DNA of 64,000 bases from contig NZ_CP141595.1 of assembly GCF_035590735.1 (NCBI RefSeq), forward strand, positions 1,335,001 to 1,399,000, written 5' to 3'. Positions 1 to 8,191 of the stretch are shown here, in pieces. Position 1 is the stretch's first letter; each line of letters starts with the position of its first letter. This DNA is from Rossellomorea aquimaris (GTDB lineage Bacteria > Bacillota > Bacilli > Bacillales > Bacillaceae_B). A model generated the notes under the pieces. It was not told the DNA's origin, made no database searches, and was given only the letters and a program-made list of their open reading frames with translations. The position numbers were made by a program, and so were the translations under genes.

Positions 1-262
<262 letters not shown>

Positions 263-309
263 ACTATAAAGCGGAGGCGGCTTGAACAGAGACGACAAGC
301 ATTTCTGAG

Positions 310-346
310 CAATCAGCTGAGGGTGCCTTTTACCCTCAGCTGATTG
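310..346 (+). other. Long hairpin in the 23S-5S spacer
   Basis: Two perfect 15-base arms (CAATCAGCTGAGGGT and its complement) enclose a 7-base loop in the 300-bp spacer between 23S and 5S rRNA. No T-run follows, so it does not look like a terminator. A double-stranded RNA processing site is a plausible role, but this is inference. The rest of the spacer (347-499) shows no gene. Confidence 0.6.
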
Positions 347-499
347 AACTGAAATGACCTCGAGTCTCTAGCCGCCGGAGCTGGAATGGTATCTACTTGA
401 AGAAGTAGATGCAACAATTGGTCGATATTCGGCTTTCTTGACATCAATTCTTTATCTAGTTTTCAGGGAATAAATTTTATACGAAAATATAAAAAAACC

Positions 500-527
500 T
501 TGAAAAAATATATCTACGCGATATAAT
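500..527 (+). promoter_or_regulatory. Candidate SigA promoter before 5S rRNA and the tRNA cluster
   Basis: TTGAAA at 500-505 and TATAAT at 522-527 are separated by 16 bp and end about 33 bp before the 5S gene. It could give the 5S-tRNA part of the operon its own transcription start, in addition to read-through from the upstream rRNA promoters. Confidence 0.5.
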
Positions 528-560
528 AGTACTTGTCCTTAAAAAAGAGACAAGAAATAG

Positions 561-677
<117 letters not shown>

Positions 678-684
678 ATATCGT

Positions 685-759
685 TCCGCAGTAGCTCAGT
701 GGTAGAGCTATCGGCTGTTAACCGATCGGTCGCAAGTTCGAATCTTGCCTGCGGAGCCA
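685..759 (+). tRNA. tRNA-Asn (GTT)
   Basis: Full cloverleaf with anticodon loop CTGTTAA, TTCGAAT T-loop and encoded CCA. First gene of a 16-tRNA cluster directly after 5S rRNA. Confidence 0.97.
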
Positions 760-765
760 TCATAT

Positions 766-857
766 GGAGAGCTGTCCGAGTGGCCGAAGGAGCACGATTG
801 GAAATCGTGTAGGCGGTTAATGCTGTCTCAAGGGTTCAAATCCCTTGCTCTCCGCCA
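766..857 (+). tRNA. tRNA-Ser (GGA)
   Basis: Class II tRNA of 92 bases with a long variable arm. The anticodon loop is TTGGAAA and CCA is encoded. Confidence 0.97.
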
Positions 858-876
858 TTACACTTCTTCTTACTAA

Positions 877-951
877 GGCCCATTGGTCAAGCGGTTAAGA
901 CACCGCCCTTTCACGGCGGTAACACGGGTTCGAATCCCGTATGGGTCACCA
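877..951 (+). tRNA. tRNA-Glu (TTC)
   Basis: Acceptor stem GGCCCAT/ATGGGTC, anticodon TTC in loop CTTTCAC, CCA encoded. Confidence 0.97.
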
Positions 952-992
952 AAGTTTTTTGCGAAAGCAAAATAACTCACCAGTTACATATT

Positions 993-1068
993 GGAGGATT
1001 AGCTCAGCTGGGAGAGCATCTGCCTTACAAGCAGAGGGTCGGCGGTTCGATCCCGTCATCCTCCACCA
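993..1068 (+). tRNA. tRNA-Val (TAC)
   Basis: Acceptor stem GGAGGAT/ATCCTCC, anticodon loop CTTACAA, CCA encoded. Confidence 0.97.
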
Positions 1069-1143
1069 TGTTTTTTTATGAAGCGTAAGCGGAGTGGAGA
1101 AATATTCCTTAAACTTATAAGTTTAAATTAACACTTATATCGT

Positions 1144-1217
<74 letters not shown>

Positions 1218-1325
1218 TACCATTTTTGACTAAGAATAGGATAATCCTTGAAGAGTCACGCATGGATAGTTATTTTCGCTATCGCGAGGTAATGAAAGTT
1301 ATTTTGACTAATGTCAAAAAACTCT

Positions 1326-1402
1326 GGTCCGGTAGTTCAGTTGGTTAGAATGCCTGCCTGTCACGCAGGAGGTCGCGGGTTCGAGTCCCGTCCGGACCGC
1401 CA
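1326..1402 (+). tRNA. tRNA-Asp (GTC)
   Basis: Acceptor stem GGTCCGG/CCGGACC, anticodon loop CTGTCAC, CCA encoded. Confidence 0.97.
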
Positions 1403-1420
1403 TTTTTATTTTTACATAGT

Positions 1421-1496
1421 GGCTCAGTAGCTCAGTTGGTAGAGCAATGGACTGAAAATCCATGTGTCGGCGGTTCGATTCCGTCCTGAGCCACCA
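1421..1496 (+). tRNA. tRNA-Phe (GAA)
   Basis: Acceptor stem GGCTCAG/CTGAGCC, anticodon loop CTGAAAA, CCA encoded. Confidence 0.97.
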
Positions 1497-1509
1497 TTTA
1501 TCACTTGAT

Positions 1510-1585
<76 letters not shown>

Positions 1586-1600
1586 TCGATTGATTTATAT

Positions 1601-1684
1601 GGAGGGGTAGCGAAGTGGCTAAACGCGGCGGACTGTAAATCCGCTCCTTCGGGTTCGGCAGTTCGAATCTGCCCCCCTCCACCA
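1601..1684 (+). tRNA. tRNA-Tyr (GTA)
   Basis: Class II tRNA of 84 bases with a long variable arm. Anticodon loop CTGTAAA, CCA encoded. Confidence 0.97.
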
Positions 1685-1805
1685 AGATTTTTTACGGAGC
1701 GTCAGCGAAGTAAAATAATCTTCCTTAAACTTTGCGCAGCGAAGCGAAGCAATATGCTTCAAAGCGAATAGCATGAGGATTAACTGAAAACTAATTATAT
1801 TTCAT

Positions 1806-1879
1806 AGGGGTATAGTTTAAAGGTAGAACGAAGGTCTCCAAAACCTTTGGTGTGGGTTCGATTCCTACTACCCCTGCCA
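1806..1879 (+). tRNA. tRNA-Trp (CCA)
   Basis: Acceptor stem AGGGGTA/TACCCCT, anticodon loop CTCCAAA, 3' CCA encoded. Confidence 0.97.
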
Positions 1880-1889
1880 ATTATATCAT

Positions 1890-1966
1890 GGCGATTGTGG
1901 CGAAGTGGTTAACGCACCTGATTGTGGTTCAGGCATTCGTGGGTTCGATTCCCATCAGTCGCCCCA
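1890..1966 (+). tRNA. tRNA-His (GTG)
   Basis: Anticodon loop TTGTGGT. An extra 5' G opposite C at the discriminator position is the usual tRNA-His identity feature. CCA is encoded. Confidence 0.97.
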
Positions 1967-2005
1967 TAAAAGTCACATTTTCATTTCCGTGACATATACT
2001 ATCAG

Positions 2006-2077
2006 TGGGCTATAGCCAAGCGGTAAGGCATCGCACTTTGACTGCGACATGCGTTGGTTCGAATCCAGCTAGCCCAG
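2006..2077 (+). tRNA. tRNA-Gln (TTG)
   Basis: Acceptor stem TGGGCTA/TAGCCCA, anticodon loop CTTTGAC. The sequence runs on as TAG after the discriminator G, so CCA is not encoded and must be added afterwards. Confidence 0.95.
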
Positions 2078-2081
2078 TAGT

Positions 2082-2156
2082 GCGGAAGTAGTTCAGTGGT
2101 AGAACACCACCTTGCCAAGGTGGGGGTCGCGGGTTCGAATCCCGTCTTCCGCTCCA
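2082..2156 (+). tRNA. tRNA-Gly (GCC)
   Basis: Acceptor stem GCGGAAG/CTTCCGC, anticodon loop TTGCCAA, CCA encoded. Starts 4 bp after tRNA-Gln. Confidence 0.97.
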
Positions 2157-2163
2157 ATATTAA

Positions 2164-2237
2164 GGCGGCATAGCCAAGTGGTAAGGCATGGGTCTGCAAA
2201 ACCCTGATCACCGGTTCAAATCCGGTTGCCGCCTCCA
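2164..2237 (+). tRNA. tRNA-Cys (GCA)
   Basis: Acceptor stem GGCGGCA/TGCCGCC, anticodon loop CTGCAAA, CCA encoded. Confidence 0.97.
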
Positions 2238-2245
2238 AATGTAAT

Positions 2246-2329
2246 GCCGGTGTGGCGGAATTGGCAGACGCGCACGACTCAAAATCGTGTTCCTCTGGAG
2301 TGCCGGTTCGATCCCGGCCACCGGTACCA
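2246..2329 (+). tRNA. tRNA-Leu (CAA)
   Basis: Class II tRNA of 84 bases with anticodon loop CTCAAAA and encoded CCA. Confidence 0.96.
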
Positions 2330-2332
2330 TTC

Positions 2333-2406
2333 GCGGGTGTAGTTTAGTGGTAAAACCTCAGCCTTCCAAGCTGATGATGAGGGTTCGATTCCCTTCACCC
2401 GCTCCA
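2333..2406 (+). tRNA. tRNA-Gly (TCC)
   Basis: Acceptor stem GCGGGTG/CACCCGC, anticodon loop CTTCCAA, CCA encoded. Last gene of the cluster. Order Asn-Ser-Glu-Val-fMet-Asp-Phe-Thr-Tyr-Trp-His-Gln-Gly-Cys-Leu is, as I recall, that of B. subtilis trnD, which ends with a second Leu instead of this Gly. Confidence 0.97.
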
Positions 2407-2418
2407 ACTTACATACGA

Positions 2419-2449
2419 CAGACTTTCTCATTAGAGGGAGTCTTTTTTT
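2419..2449 (+). terminator. Terminator of the rRNA-tRNA operon
   Basis: AGACTTTCTC and GAGGGAGTCT pair (with two G-T pairs) around ATTA, followed by seven T. Confidence 0.85.
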
Positions 2450-2699
2450 ATTGTTTGAGACTGGAAATTTGAAAGTATATGGAGAATGAATGGATTTTGC
2501 TCTGGATCAATAAGTAACAGCTTTATTTTAAGATTAGTAAGGTGAGATTCGAAGTTTTTTAATATTATAGATAGTATTAGTAGCTATTTGTATAGGGATT
2601 GGGTCAAAAACTGACTAATTTTGAGTGAAAAGGGTTAATTATACATGAAAAAGCAACTTTCTAATGATGTAAGTCCTTGATTTTAGGGACTTTTGAAAA

Positions 2700-2835
2700 C
2701 TTATTATCGAGGTTGGTAGATATATTATCGACTTTTCGGTTTTATTATCAACTTGCTACATTTATTATCGACTTTTCGGTTTTATTATCAACTTTGCTAC
2801 ATTTTATTATCAACTTTCCGATTTTATTTTCAAAT
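2700..2835. repeat. Degenerate 22-23 bp tandem repeat, AT-rich
   Basis: TTTATTATCGACTTTTCGG and TTTTATTATCAACTTTGCTA alternate about six times with small changes, giving a roughly 46-bp double unit. The rest of 2450-3040 is AT-rich, then C-rich with many CAC/CCA steps, and I see no gene in it. An open frame at 2677-3093 is the translation of this low-complexity sequence and has no ribosome-binding site. Confidence 0.75.
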
Positions 2836-3048
2836 CCCAACATTCGAGCATCCATATCAACCAGTTCTCACCACCCAAATCCCAACCACCTATTGAATCG
2901 TCAACTCTGTATTCCCACACCAAGCTCACCACACCACAATCCACCACGACACAATAACCCCAACCTTTTCATTTACCCCCACCACACCCAACCAAACCCA
3001 TTTAGTCAAAATTTTGCACCTTCTTTGTCAATTGAGTTCCCCTTTTTA

Positions 3049-3086
3049 AGAAAGCGCTACCATTATAATGAAAGAAAGCGATTACA
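3049..3086 (+). promoter_or_regulatory. Two cre-like CcpA sites around a -10 box
   Basis: AGAAAGCGCTACCA (3049-3062) and AGAAAGCGATTACA (3073-3086) are direct copies 24 bp apart. Each matches the CcpA cre consensus TGNAANCGNTNNCA at all fixed positions except the first T. TATAAT sits between them at 3064-3069. No good -35 is visible. Placement around the -10 suggests catabolite repression of the sugar operon starting at 3108. Confidence 0.6.
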
Positions 3087-3107
3087 CAATTAGGGGTGGT
3101 GATACGG

Positions 3108-4049
3108 GTGGAACCAAAGATTCAGACTGGACCAGTAAGCCCAGACGTGCAAATGAAAGCAGTGACGAAGAAGAAGTTTAAGTATAAGAGCTTGCTCACG
3201 TATGCTGCCTTTGTAGGACCGGCACTTTTATTTTTCTTAGTGATTCAGATTCTTCCGTTCTTGATGGGCGTGTATTATTCGTTCACTTCATGGAATGGTG
3301 TCAGCTCGGTTGTTGAGTGGGTTGGGTTTGAAAATTATAAGAAGATCTTTACGGATGATAAGACGTTCTTTAATTCTTTTATGTTTACGACGAAGTTTAT
3401 GTTTGCCGCTGTGATTATTAGTAACTTAATAGGTTTTGGATTTGCGTTACTGTTAAATGCGGCATTGAAAACCCGTAATATTTTACGGACAGTGTTTTTT
3501 ATTCCGAACGTGATCGGTGGATTGTTACTCGGGTTCATCTGGCAGTTCATTTTTGTTAAAGGGTTCGCATCAATCGGGAATATGACGGATATAGGATTCT
3601 TTAAAATGCCTTGGCTTGGTGATGAGACGACGGCATTCTGGGGGATTGTCATCGTGTTTGCATGGCAGATCAGTGGTTATATGATGGTCATATATGTTGC
3701 GGCATTGCAAGGGGTGGATAATTCACTTTTGGAGGCGGCTAGGATAGATGGAGCATCAAACTGGACGCTGTTGACGAAGATTATCATTCCGTTGATTTTA
3801 CCGGCGTTCACGATTTGCTTCTTCTTGACGATTTCAATGGCCTTTAAGATATTCGATTTAAATATCTCGTTAACAGGTGGGGGACCATTCAATTCTACAC
3901 AATCTGTTGCGATCAATATTTACCAAGAAGCGTTCCAGAACAACCGTTATGGACTGGGAACAGCGAAATCGATCCTGTTCTTTGTGGTAGTGGCTGTGTT
4001 TACGACGATTCAGGTGATGGTGACGAAGAAGAAGGAGGTTCAGGCGTAA
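3108..4049 (+). CDS. Carbohydrate ABC transporter permease (MalF/UgpA type)
   Basis: Inner-membrane subunit of a CUT1-type sugar importer. About six membrane segments are visible, the first near residues 33-55 after a charged cytoplasmic start. The EAA loop that docks the ATPase (EAARIDGASNWTLLTKIIIP) lies near residues 209-230. A start at GTG 3108 is preferred because AGGGGTGG ends 8 bases upstream; in-frame GTG codons at 3096 and 3099 overlap that site. It overlaps the next permease by one base (TAATG), so the two are translationally coupled. No ATP-binding subunit is encoded nearby; in Bacillus the shared ATPase MsmX often serves such importers. The substrate cannot be read from the sequence. 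Confidence 0.92.
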   Translation: MEPKIQTGPVSPDVQMKAVTKKKFKYKSLLTYAAFVGPALLFFLVIQILPFLMGVYYSFTSWNGVSSVVEWVGFENYKKIFTDDKTFFNSFMFTTKFMFAAVIISNLIGFGFALLLNAALKTRNILRTVFFIPNVIGGLLLGFIWQFIFVKGFASIGNMTDIGFFKMPWLGDETTAFWGIVIVFAWQISGYMMVIYVAALQGVDNSLLEAARIDGASNWTLLTKIIIPLILPAFTICFFLTISMAFKIFDLNISLTGGGPFNSTQSVAINIYQEAFQNNRYGLGTAKSILFFVVVAVFTTIQVMVTKKKEVQA

Positions 4050-4876
4050 TGGGCAATCGCTATACGAAAAGAACGTTTGTATTAGAGATTTTCGGAATTG
4101 TCATAGGACTCATCTTCCTTATTCCTTTCTACTTCGTACTCATCAACTCAGTGAAGCCATTTGCAGCGATTTTAATCGATGCGGCGGCGTGGCCAAAGGA
4201 ATTTGTTTTCTCTAACTATGCGAAGGTGTGGGAGATCATCAATTTTCCCCGTGCATTCTGGAACTCCTTGGTCATCACTGTTTTCAGCAATATTGGATTA
4301 GTGATCATCAGTTCCATGGCGGCGTGGAAGATGGTACGTACGCCAGGGAAATTCAGCAAAATCTTGTTTGTCATCTTTGTGTCAGCCATGGTCATTCCGT
4401 TCCAGACGGTGATGATTCCTCTTATGAAAGTAGGGGGGACGTTGGGACTTACGAATAGCATTCCAGGTTTGATCATCATGTACTTCGGATTTGGCGTACC
4501 ACTTTCTCTTTTCTTATATCATGGATTTGTGAAAACCGTTCCGATTGAGATTGAAGAATCCGCGATGATTGATGGCTGCAGTCAGTTTGGTGTGTTCTGG
4601 AGGATTGTATTCCCATTACTTAAGCCGATAACAGTGACCGTGATCATTCTGAATACTTTATGGATTTGGAATGACTATCTGCTTCCCCTTCTTGTATTGC
4701 AGGATGCGGAACTGCGCACGATTCCACTGGCAGCAAGCTCGTTCTTCGCTCAGTATACGAAGCAATGGGATATGGGGCTTGCAGCATTGGTGCTTGGCAT
4801 TACACCGATCATCATTTTCTTCTTATTTTTACAGAAGCATATCATCAAGGGTATTGCTTCAGGGTCAATCAAGTAG
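4049..4876 (+). CDS. Carbohydrate ABC transporter permease (MalG/UgpE type)
   Basis: Second permease of the same importer, 275 residues and about six membrane segments. The EAA loop (EESAMIDGCSQFGVFWRIVF) lies at residues 169-188, the normal place for MalG-type subunits. Its ATG shares one base with the stop of the first permease. The binding-protein gene follows after 83 bp. It forms a heterodimeric channel with the upstream product. Confidence 0.92.
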   Translation: MGNRYTKRTFVLEIFGIVIGLIFLIPFYFVLINSVKPFAAILIDAAAWPKEFVFSNYAKVWEIINFPRAFWNSLVITVFSNIGLVIISSMAAWKMVRTPGKFSKILFVIFVSAMVIPFQTVMIPLMKVGGTLGLTNSIPGLIIMYFGFGVPLSLFLYHGFVKTVPIEIEESAMIDGCSQFGVFWRIVFPLLKPITVTVIILNTLWIWNDYLLPLLVLQDAELRTIPLAASSFFAQYTKQWDMGLAALVLGITPIIIFFLFLQKHIIKGIASGSIK

Positions 4877-4883
4877 ATATAAA

Positions 4884-4940
4884 GTTTCTGTCGAGATGGT
4901 CTATCATTGATACAGAAATTTATATAAAATAATTTATATC
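4884..4940 (+). promoter_or_regulatory. Stem-loop between permease and binding-protein genes
   Basis: GTTTCTGT and ACAGAAAT can pair across about 20 bases, followed by an AT-rich stretch but no T-run. Such intergenic stems can stabilise or process the transcript so that the binding protein is made in excess. That role is inference. Confidence 0.35.
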
Positions 4941-4959
4941 AGGGAGGTCAATCCATTTT

Positions 4960-6237
4960 ATGAAACGTATACTTTTACTTTGTATGTCTTTGGTTTTAGT
5001 ATTTGGAATTATTGCTGGCTGTTCTTCTAAAGACACTACAAGCAAATCAGGTGGAGAGTCTGGATCAGGTGACGATGTAGTAACCCTTAATTTCTTCCAG
5101 TTCAAGGTTGAAATTGCCGATCAGCTTCAAGAAATGATTAATGAGTTCGAAGCTGAGCATCCAAACATTAAGATTAAGCTTGAAACAGTTGGTGGAGGTG
5201 CCGATTACGGCGCAGCATTGAAAGCGAAATTTGCTTCTGGTGAAGAGCCGGACATTTTCAACAACGGTGGTTTTAAAGAGTTAGAGCTTTGGAAAGAAAA
5301 GTTAGCGGATCTTTCTGGTGAGCCATGGGTTGAACATGTTCTTCCGATCGGTAAAGTTCCGATGACGAATGAAGATGGCAAGCTTTATGGTATGCCGGTT
5401 AACCTTGAAGGCTACGGATTTGTATATAATAAAGATCTATTTGAAGAAGCAGGGATTACTGAGCCGCCTGCAACGATTGATGAATTAAAAGACGCTGCGA
5501 AGAAGCTTGAAGCGAAGAAAATCACACCTTTCTCTGCTGGTTACGGCGAGTGGTGGGTAATTGGTCAACATTTACTTAACATTCCGTTTGCTCAGCAGGA
5601 AGATCCGGATGCGTTCATCGCCGGACTTTATGATGGTTCTGAGAAAATTGTAGGAAATGAAAAGTTCAAGCAATTCAAAGAAGTTTTAGATGCTGAGCTT
5701 AAGTATGCTAATGATAATCCATTAACGACGGATTACAATACACAAGTAACGCTATTTGCTTCTGGTGAAACTGCGATGCTGCAACAAGGGAACTGGACTG
5801 AGAACATGATCACTGAGATCAATCCTGAGATCAACATGGGCTTCCTTCCAATTTCTATCAGCAATGATGATAGTGCTGATCGCCTTCCTGTAGGTGTACC
5901 GAATAACTGGGTATTAAACAAGAACTCCGAGCATCTTGAAGAAGCGAAAACCTTCTTGGAGTGGATGGTTTCATCTGAAACTGGTAAGCGTTATATCACG
6001 GAAGAGTTTGCGTTCATCCCTGCGTTCGATAACATCGAGCCAAATGGCCTTGGAGACTTAGGTCAGTCTATCCTTGACTACTCTAAAGAAGAGAAGACGA
6101 TTCCTTGGACTTGGTTCAAATGGCCGGATGGAGCGAATAAGGAATTCGCTGCAACAATCCAGGAATATGCCGCAGGGAAAATTGATTATGATACTGTACT
6201 TGAGCGATTCCAGCAAACATGGGATAACTTGAAGTAA
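4960..6237 (+). CDS. Sugar-binding lipoprotein of the ABC importer
   Basis: Extracellular solute-binding protein of family 1, 425 residues. A lipoprotein signal peptide ends in the lipobox IIAGC with Cys21 as the lipid anchor, followed by a Ser/Gly-rich linker (residues 22-43). The mature part has the usual two-lobe features, including YGMPVNLEGYGFVYNKDLFE and a C-terminal WTWFKWPDG segment with aromatics typical of sugar contact. AGGGAGGT ends 11 bases before the ATG. The binding protein comes last here, whereas most operons of this type place it before the permeases. A strong terminator follows, so it closes the transport unit. Confidence 0.93.
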   Translation: MKRILLLCMSLVLVFGIIAGCSSKDTTSKSGGESGSGDDVVTLNFFQFKVEIADQLQEMINEFEAEHPNIKIKLETVGGGADYGAALKAKFASGEEPDIFNNGGFKELELWKEKLADLSGEPWVEHVLPIGKVPMTNEDGKLYGMPVNLEGYGFVYNKDLFEEAGITEPPATIDELKDAAKKLEAKKITPFSAGYGEWWVIGQHLLNIPFAQQEDPDAFIAGLYDGSEKIVGNEKFKQFKEVLDAELKYANDNPLTTDYNTQVTLFASGETAMLQQGNWTENMITEINPEINMGFLPISISNDDSADRLPVGVPNNWVLNKNSEHLEEAKTFLEWMVSSETGKRYITEEFAFIPAFDNIEPNGLGDLGQSILDYSKEEKTIPWTWFKWPDGANKEFAATIQEYAAGKIDYDTVLERFQQTWDNLK

Positions 6238-6244
6238 ATCGAAT

Positions 6245-6284
6245 AATAGAAAGCATGTCTACTTAGGGCATGCTTTCTATTTTA
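6245..6284 (+). terminator. Terminator after the binding-protein gene
   Basis: A 13-bp perfect stem (AATAGAAAGCATG and complement) with an 11-base loop and a trailing TTTAT separates the importer from the two-component genes. Confidence 0.9.
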
Positions 6285-6334
6285 TAAGTTTAATAGGAAT
6301 ATTTCGAAAAAACACTTCCAAGAGCGGGGAAAAA

Positions 6335-6357
6335 CACTTTATACTAGTGTATAAGTG
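6335..6357 (+). promoter_or_regulatory. Palindromic promoter/operator before the sensor kinase
   Basis: CACTTTATAC-TAGT-GTATAAGTG is an inverted repeat with one bulged T. It contains TATACT (6340-6345), a likely -10 box, so a protein bound here would block or position RNA polymerase. It is 22 bp from the start codon. The binding factor is unknown. Confidence 0.45.
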
Positions 6358-6362
6358 AGACC

Positions 6363-6377
6363 TGGGAGGTCCGGCCC
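6363..6377 (+). repeat. Half copy of the GGTCCGTCCCTC element, carrying the kinase ribosome-binding site
   Basis: TGGGAGGTCCGGCCCTC differs by one base from the core seen at 31006, 33391, 50645 and 51611. Its GGGAGGT portion sits 9 bases before the kinase ATG and is the only good ribosome-binding site there. Confidence 0.55.
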
Positions 6378-6379
6378 TC

Positions 6380-8191
6380 ATGTTAAAGACCAGCATCCGG
6401 AATAAGTTGATTGTGTTGTTGATGATTACGACGATTGTGCCGTTTGGCAGTTCGATTATCATTACATATTTGTATACGAAGGATTCCATAGAGGAGCAGG
6501 TGGTGGAGGAGAGCAGCAATCTTCTTTATCAGGGAAAGGTGAATCTGGAGAGCTATATTAATGAGCTTAACGGGTTAACTCTATCCCTCTATAATAATCC
6601 TGATTTTATTAACTTCATGAGATCACCCAGTAAAGAGAATAATTATTTGACGATCGGCATTGTAAAGAATGTTGTGCAAACGATTCTCTACACGGGTGAT
6701 ACAATTAACGGGGTACGTATTTCCTTCGCAGATGGTGATCGCGTCATCTCGGCAACAAAGCGCTCTACCGTTGTTTTTTCCAATAAGGTAAGGGATTCAC
6801 AATGGGAATCCTTCAGAAATGCAGAGCGCAGCCCTTATAACATGTATATTGAACCAACACATAGTCAGGAAGAAAAGAATATCAACCGTTCGAAGGATAT
6901 TGTCACGATTCACCGGGCATTCCGAAACGTTCCCGGTGATGAAGTGCTTGCGTATATTTCATTGGAGGTTTCTCCTGACAAGATCATCGATTTGAGTAGA
7001 AACCTGTATAACGCTAAGTCAGAAGAATTCTACCTTCTTTCTTCCGAAGGGGAAATGATTTATAGCTCGGACCGGGATGTGTCGGACGATGGCAACAACC
7101 AGAAGTGGATTAAGAGGATAATGGAATCAAAAGATGTATCAGGGACACTCGAGTGGAAAGAGGACTCCTTCAACGGGGTGATGATGTACGACCAGCTTCC
7201 CGCTTCGGCCGGTGGTTGGTTGTTAGTGAAACGGGTTCCTTACGTGAATCTTTATGAAAGCGCATTTAGTGTGGCAAAGATTAATATTTTATTCGGAGTA
7301 CTTGGATTATCCCTAGTGGTCCTGGCTACGCTCTTTGTATCGTTTAAAATTACATCCCCAATAAGGATTCTGCTTCAAAATATCCAGCAGGTTGAAAAAG
7401 GGAATATGAAGGTACCGTCTGAATCGTTCGGTTCTGATGAAATCGGGATCCTAGGCTTCCGGTTTCATCAGATGATCGAACGGATCAATCATCTGATCAA
7501 CCGTGAGTACAAACTGGAGCTGGAGAACAAGACGAATCAATTAAAGGTCCTCCAGTCTCAAATCAATCCACATTTTCTCTATAATGCCCTGCAATCCATT
7601 GGAACGATTGCTTTGAAGAACAAGGTTCCCCAAATCTACTCCCTGATCACCCACCTTTCCAAAATAATGAGGTACGGGATGAATATGGAGGAGGATGTGG
7701 TTCCATTAAGCAAGGAAATCAATTACACGAACGCCTATCTTCTTTTACAAAAAGAGCGTTTCGGTGAAAATCTGGATTACAGTGTAGATGTAGAAGAAGA
7801 AGTGAAGGAGATCCCAGTACCGAAGATGATCCTTCAGCCTCTCATTGAAAACTACTTCAAACACGGCTTCGATATCCGGGACGGGGTAGGGCGAATATGG
7901 TTATCCTGCTTTCAGGATGAGGGAGAACTGGTGATGATTGTCCGTGATAATGGAGTCGGCGTAACCGAAAACAGACTTCGGGAAATCGGGGATCATTTTA
8001 AAGCAGATGCTTGGAATAAAACGGGGGATGAGACCAATATCGGACTGAAGAATGTGTATGTCCGCTTAAAGCTCTACTATGACCACCAGGCCACCTTACA
8101 GCTTGAAAATCATGTTGAGGGAGGCTTTATGGTCACCATGAGGCTGCCAATAAGAATGGAAGGTGAAGCAAATGAAAGCAATCATCATTGA
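6380..8191 (+). CDS. Sensor histidine kinase, YesM family
   Basis: Membrane sensor of 603 residues. A first membrane segment lies near residues 9-31, an extracellular sensing region follows to about 300, and a second membrane segment lies near 301-323. A HAMP linker comes next, then the His_kinase region with the YesM-type motif QINPHFLYNALQSIGTIALK (phospho-accepting His near 398) and a C-terminal ATPase domain (DNGVGV). The last 20 bases overlap the response-regulator gene. The ribosome-binding site GGGAGGT lies in a half copy of a dispersed element (see 6363-6377). YesMN-type systems usually control a neighbouring sugar importer, so the likely target is the operon at 3108-6237 and/or the enzyme genes downstream. 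Confidence 0.95.
   Translation: MLKTSIRNKLIVLLMITTIVPFGSSIIITYLYTKDSIEEQVVEESSNLLYQGKVNLESYINELNGLTLSLYNNPDFINFMRSPSKENNYLTIGIVKNVVQTILYTGDTINGVRISFADGDRVISATKRSTVVFSNKVRDSQWESFRNAERSPYNMYIEPTHSQEEKNINRSKDIVTIHRAFRNVPGDEVLAYISLEVSPDKIIDLSRNLYNAKSEEFYLLSSEGEMIYSSDRDVSDDGNNQKWIKRIMESKDVSGTLEWKEDSFNGVMMYDQLPASAGGWLLVKRVPYVNLYESAFSVAKINILFGVLGLSLVVLATLFVSFKITSPIRILLQNIQQVEKGNMKVPSESFGSDEIGILGFRFHQMIERINHLINREYKLELENKTNQLKVLQSQINPHFLYNALQSIGTIALKNKVPQIYSLITHLSKIMRYGMNMEEDVVPLSKEINYTNAYLLLQKERFGENLDYSVDVEEEVKEIPVPKMILQPLIENYFKHGFDIRDGVGRIWLSCFQDEGELVMIVRDNGVGVTENRLREIGDHFKADAWNKTGDETNIGLKNVYVRLKLYYDHQATLQLENHVEGGFMVTMRLPIRMEGEANESNHH

Noticed and set aside
2677..3093. 138-residue frame before the sugar importer
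   Set aside because: It reads through AT-rich repeats and a C-rich stretch, has no ribosome-binding site and overlaps the cre sites and promoter of the importer.
2407..3100. tRNA-linked integration site for the sugar island
   Set aside because: The island lies after a tRNA cluster, but no integrase, no tRNA 3'-end direct repeat and no mobility gene are visible.
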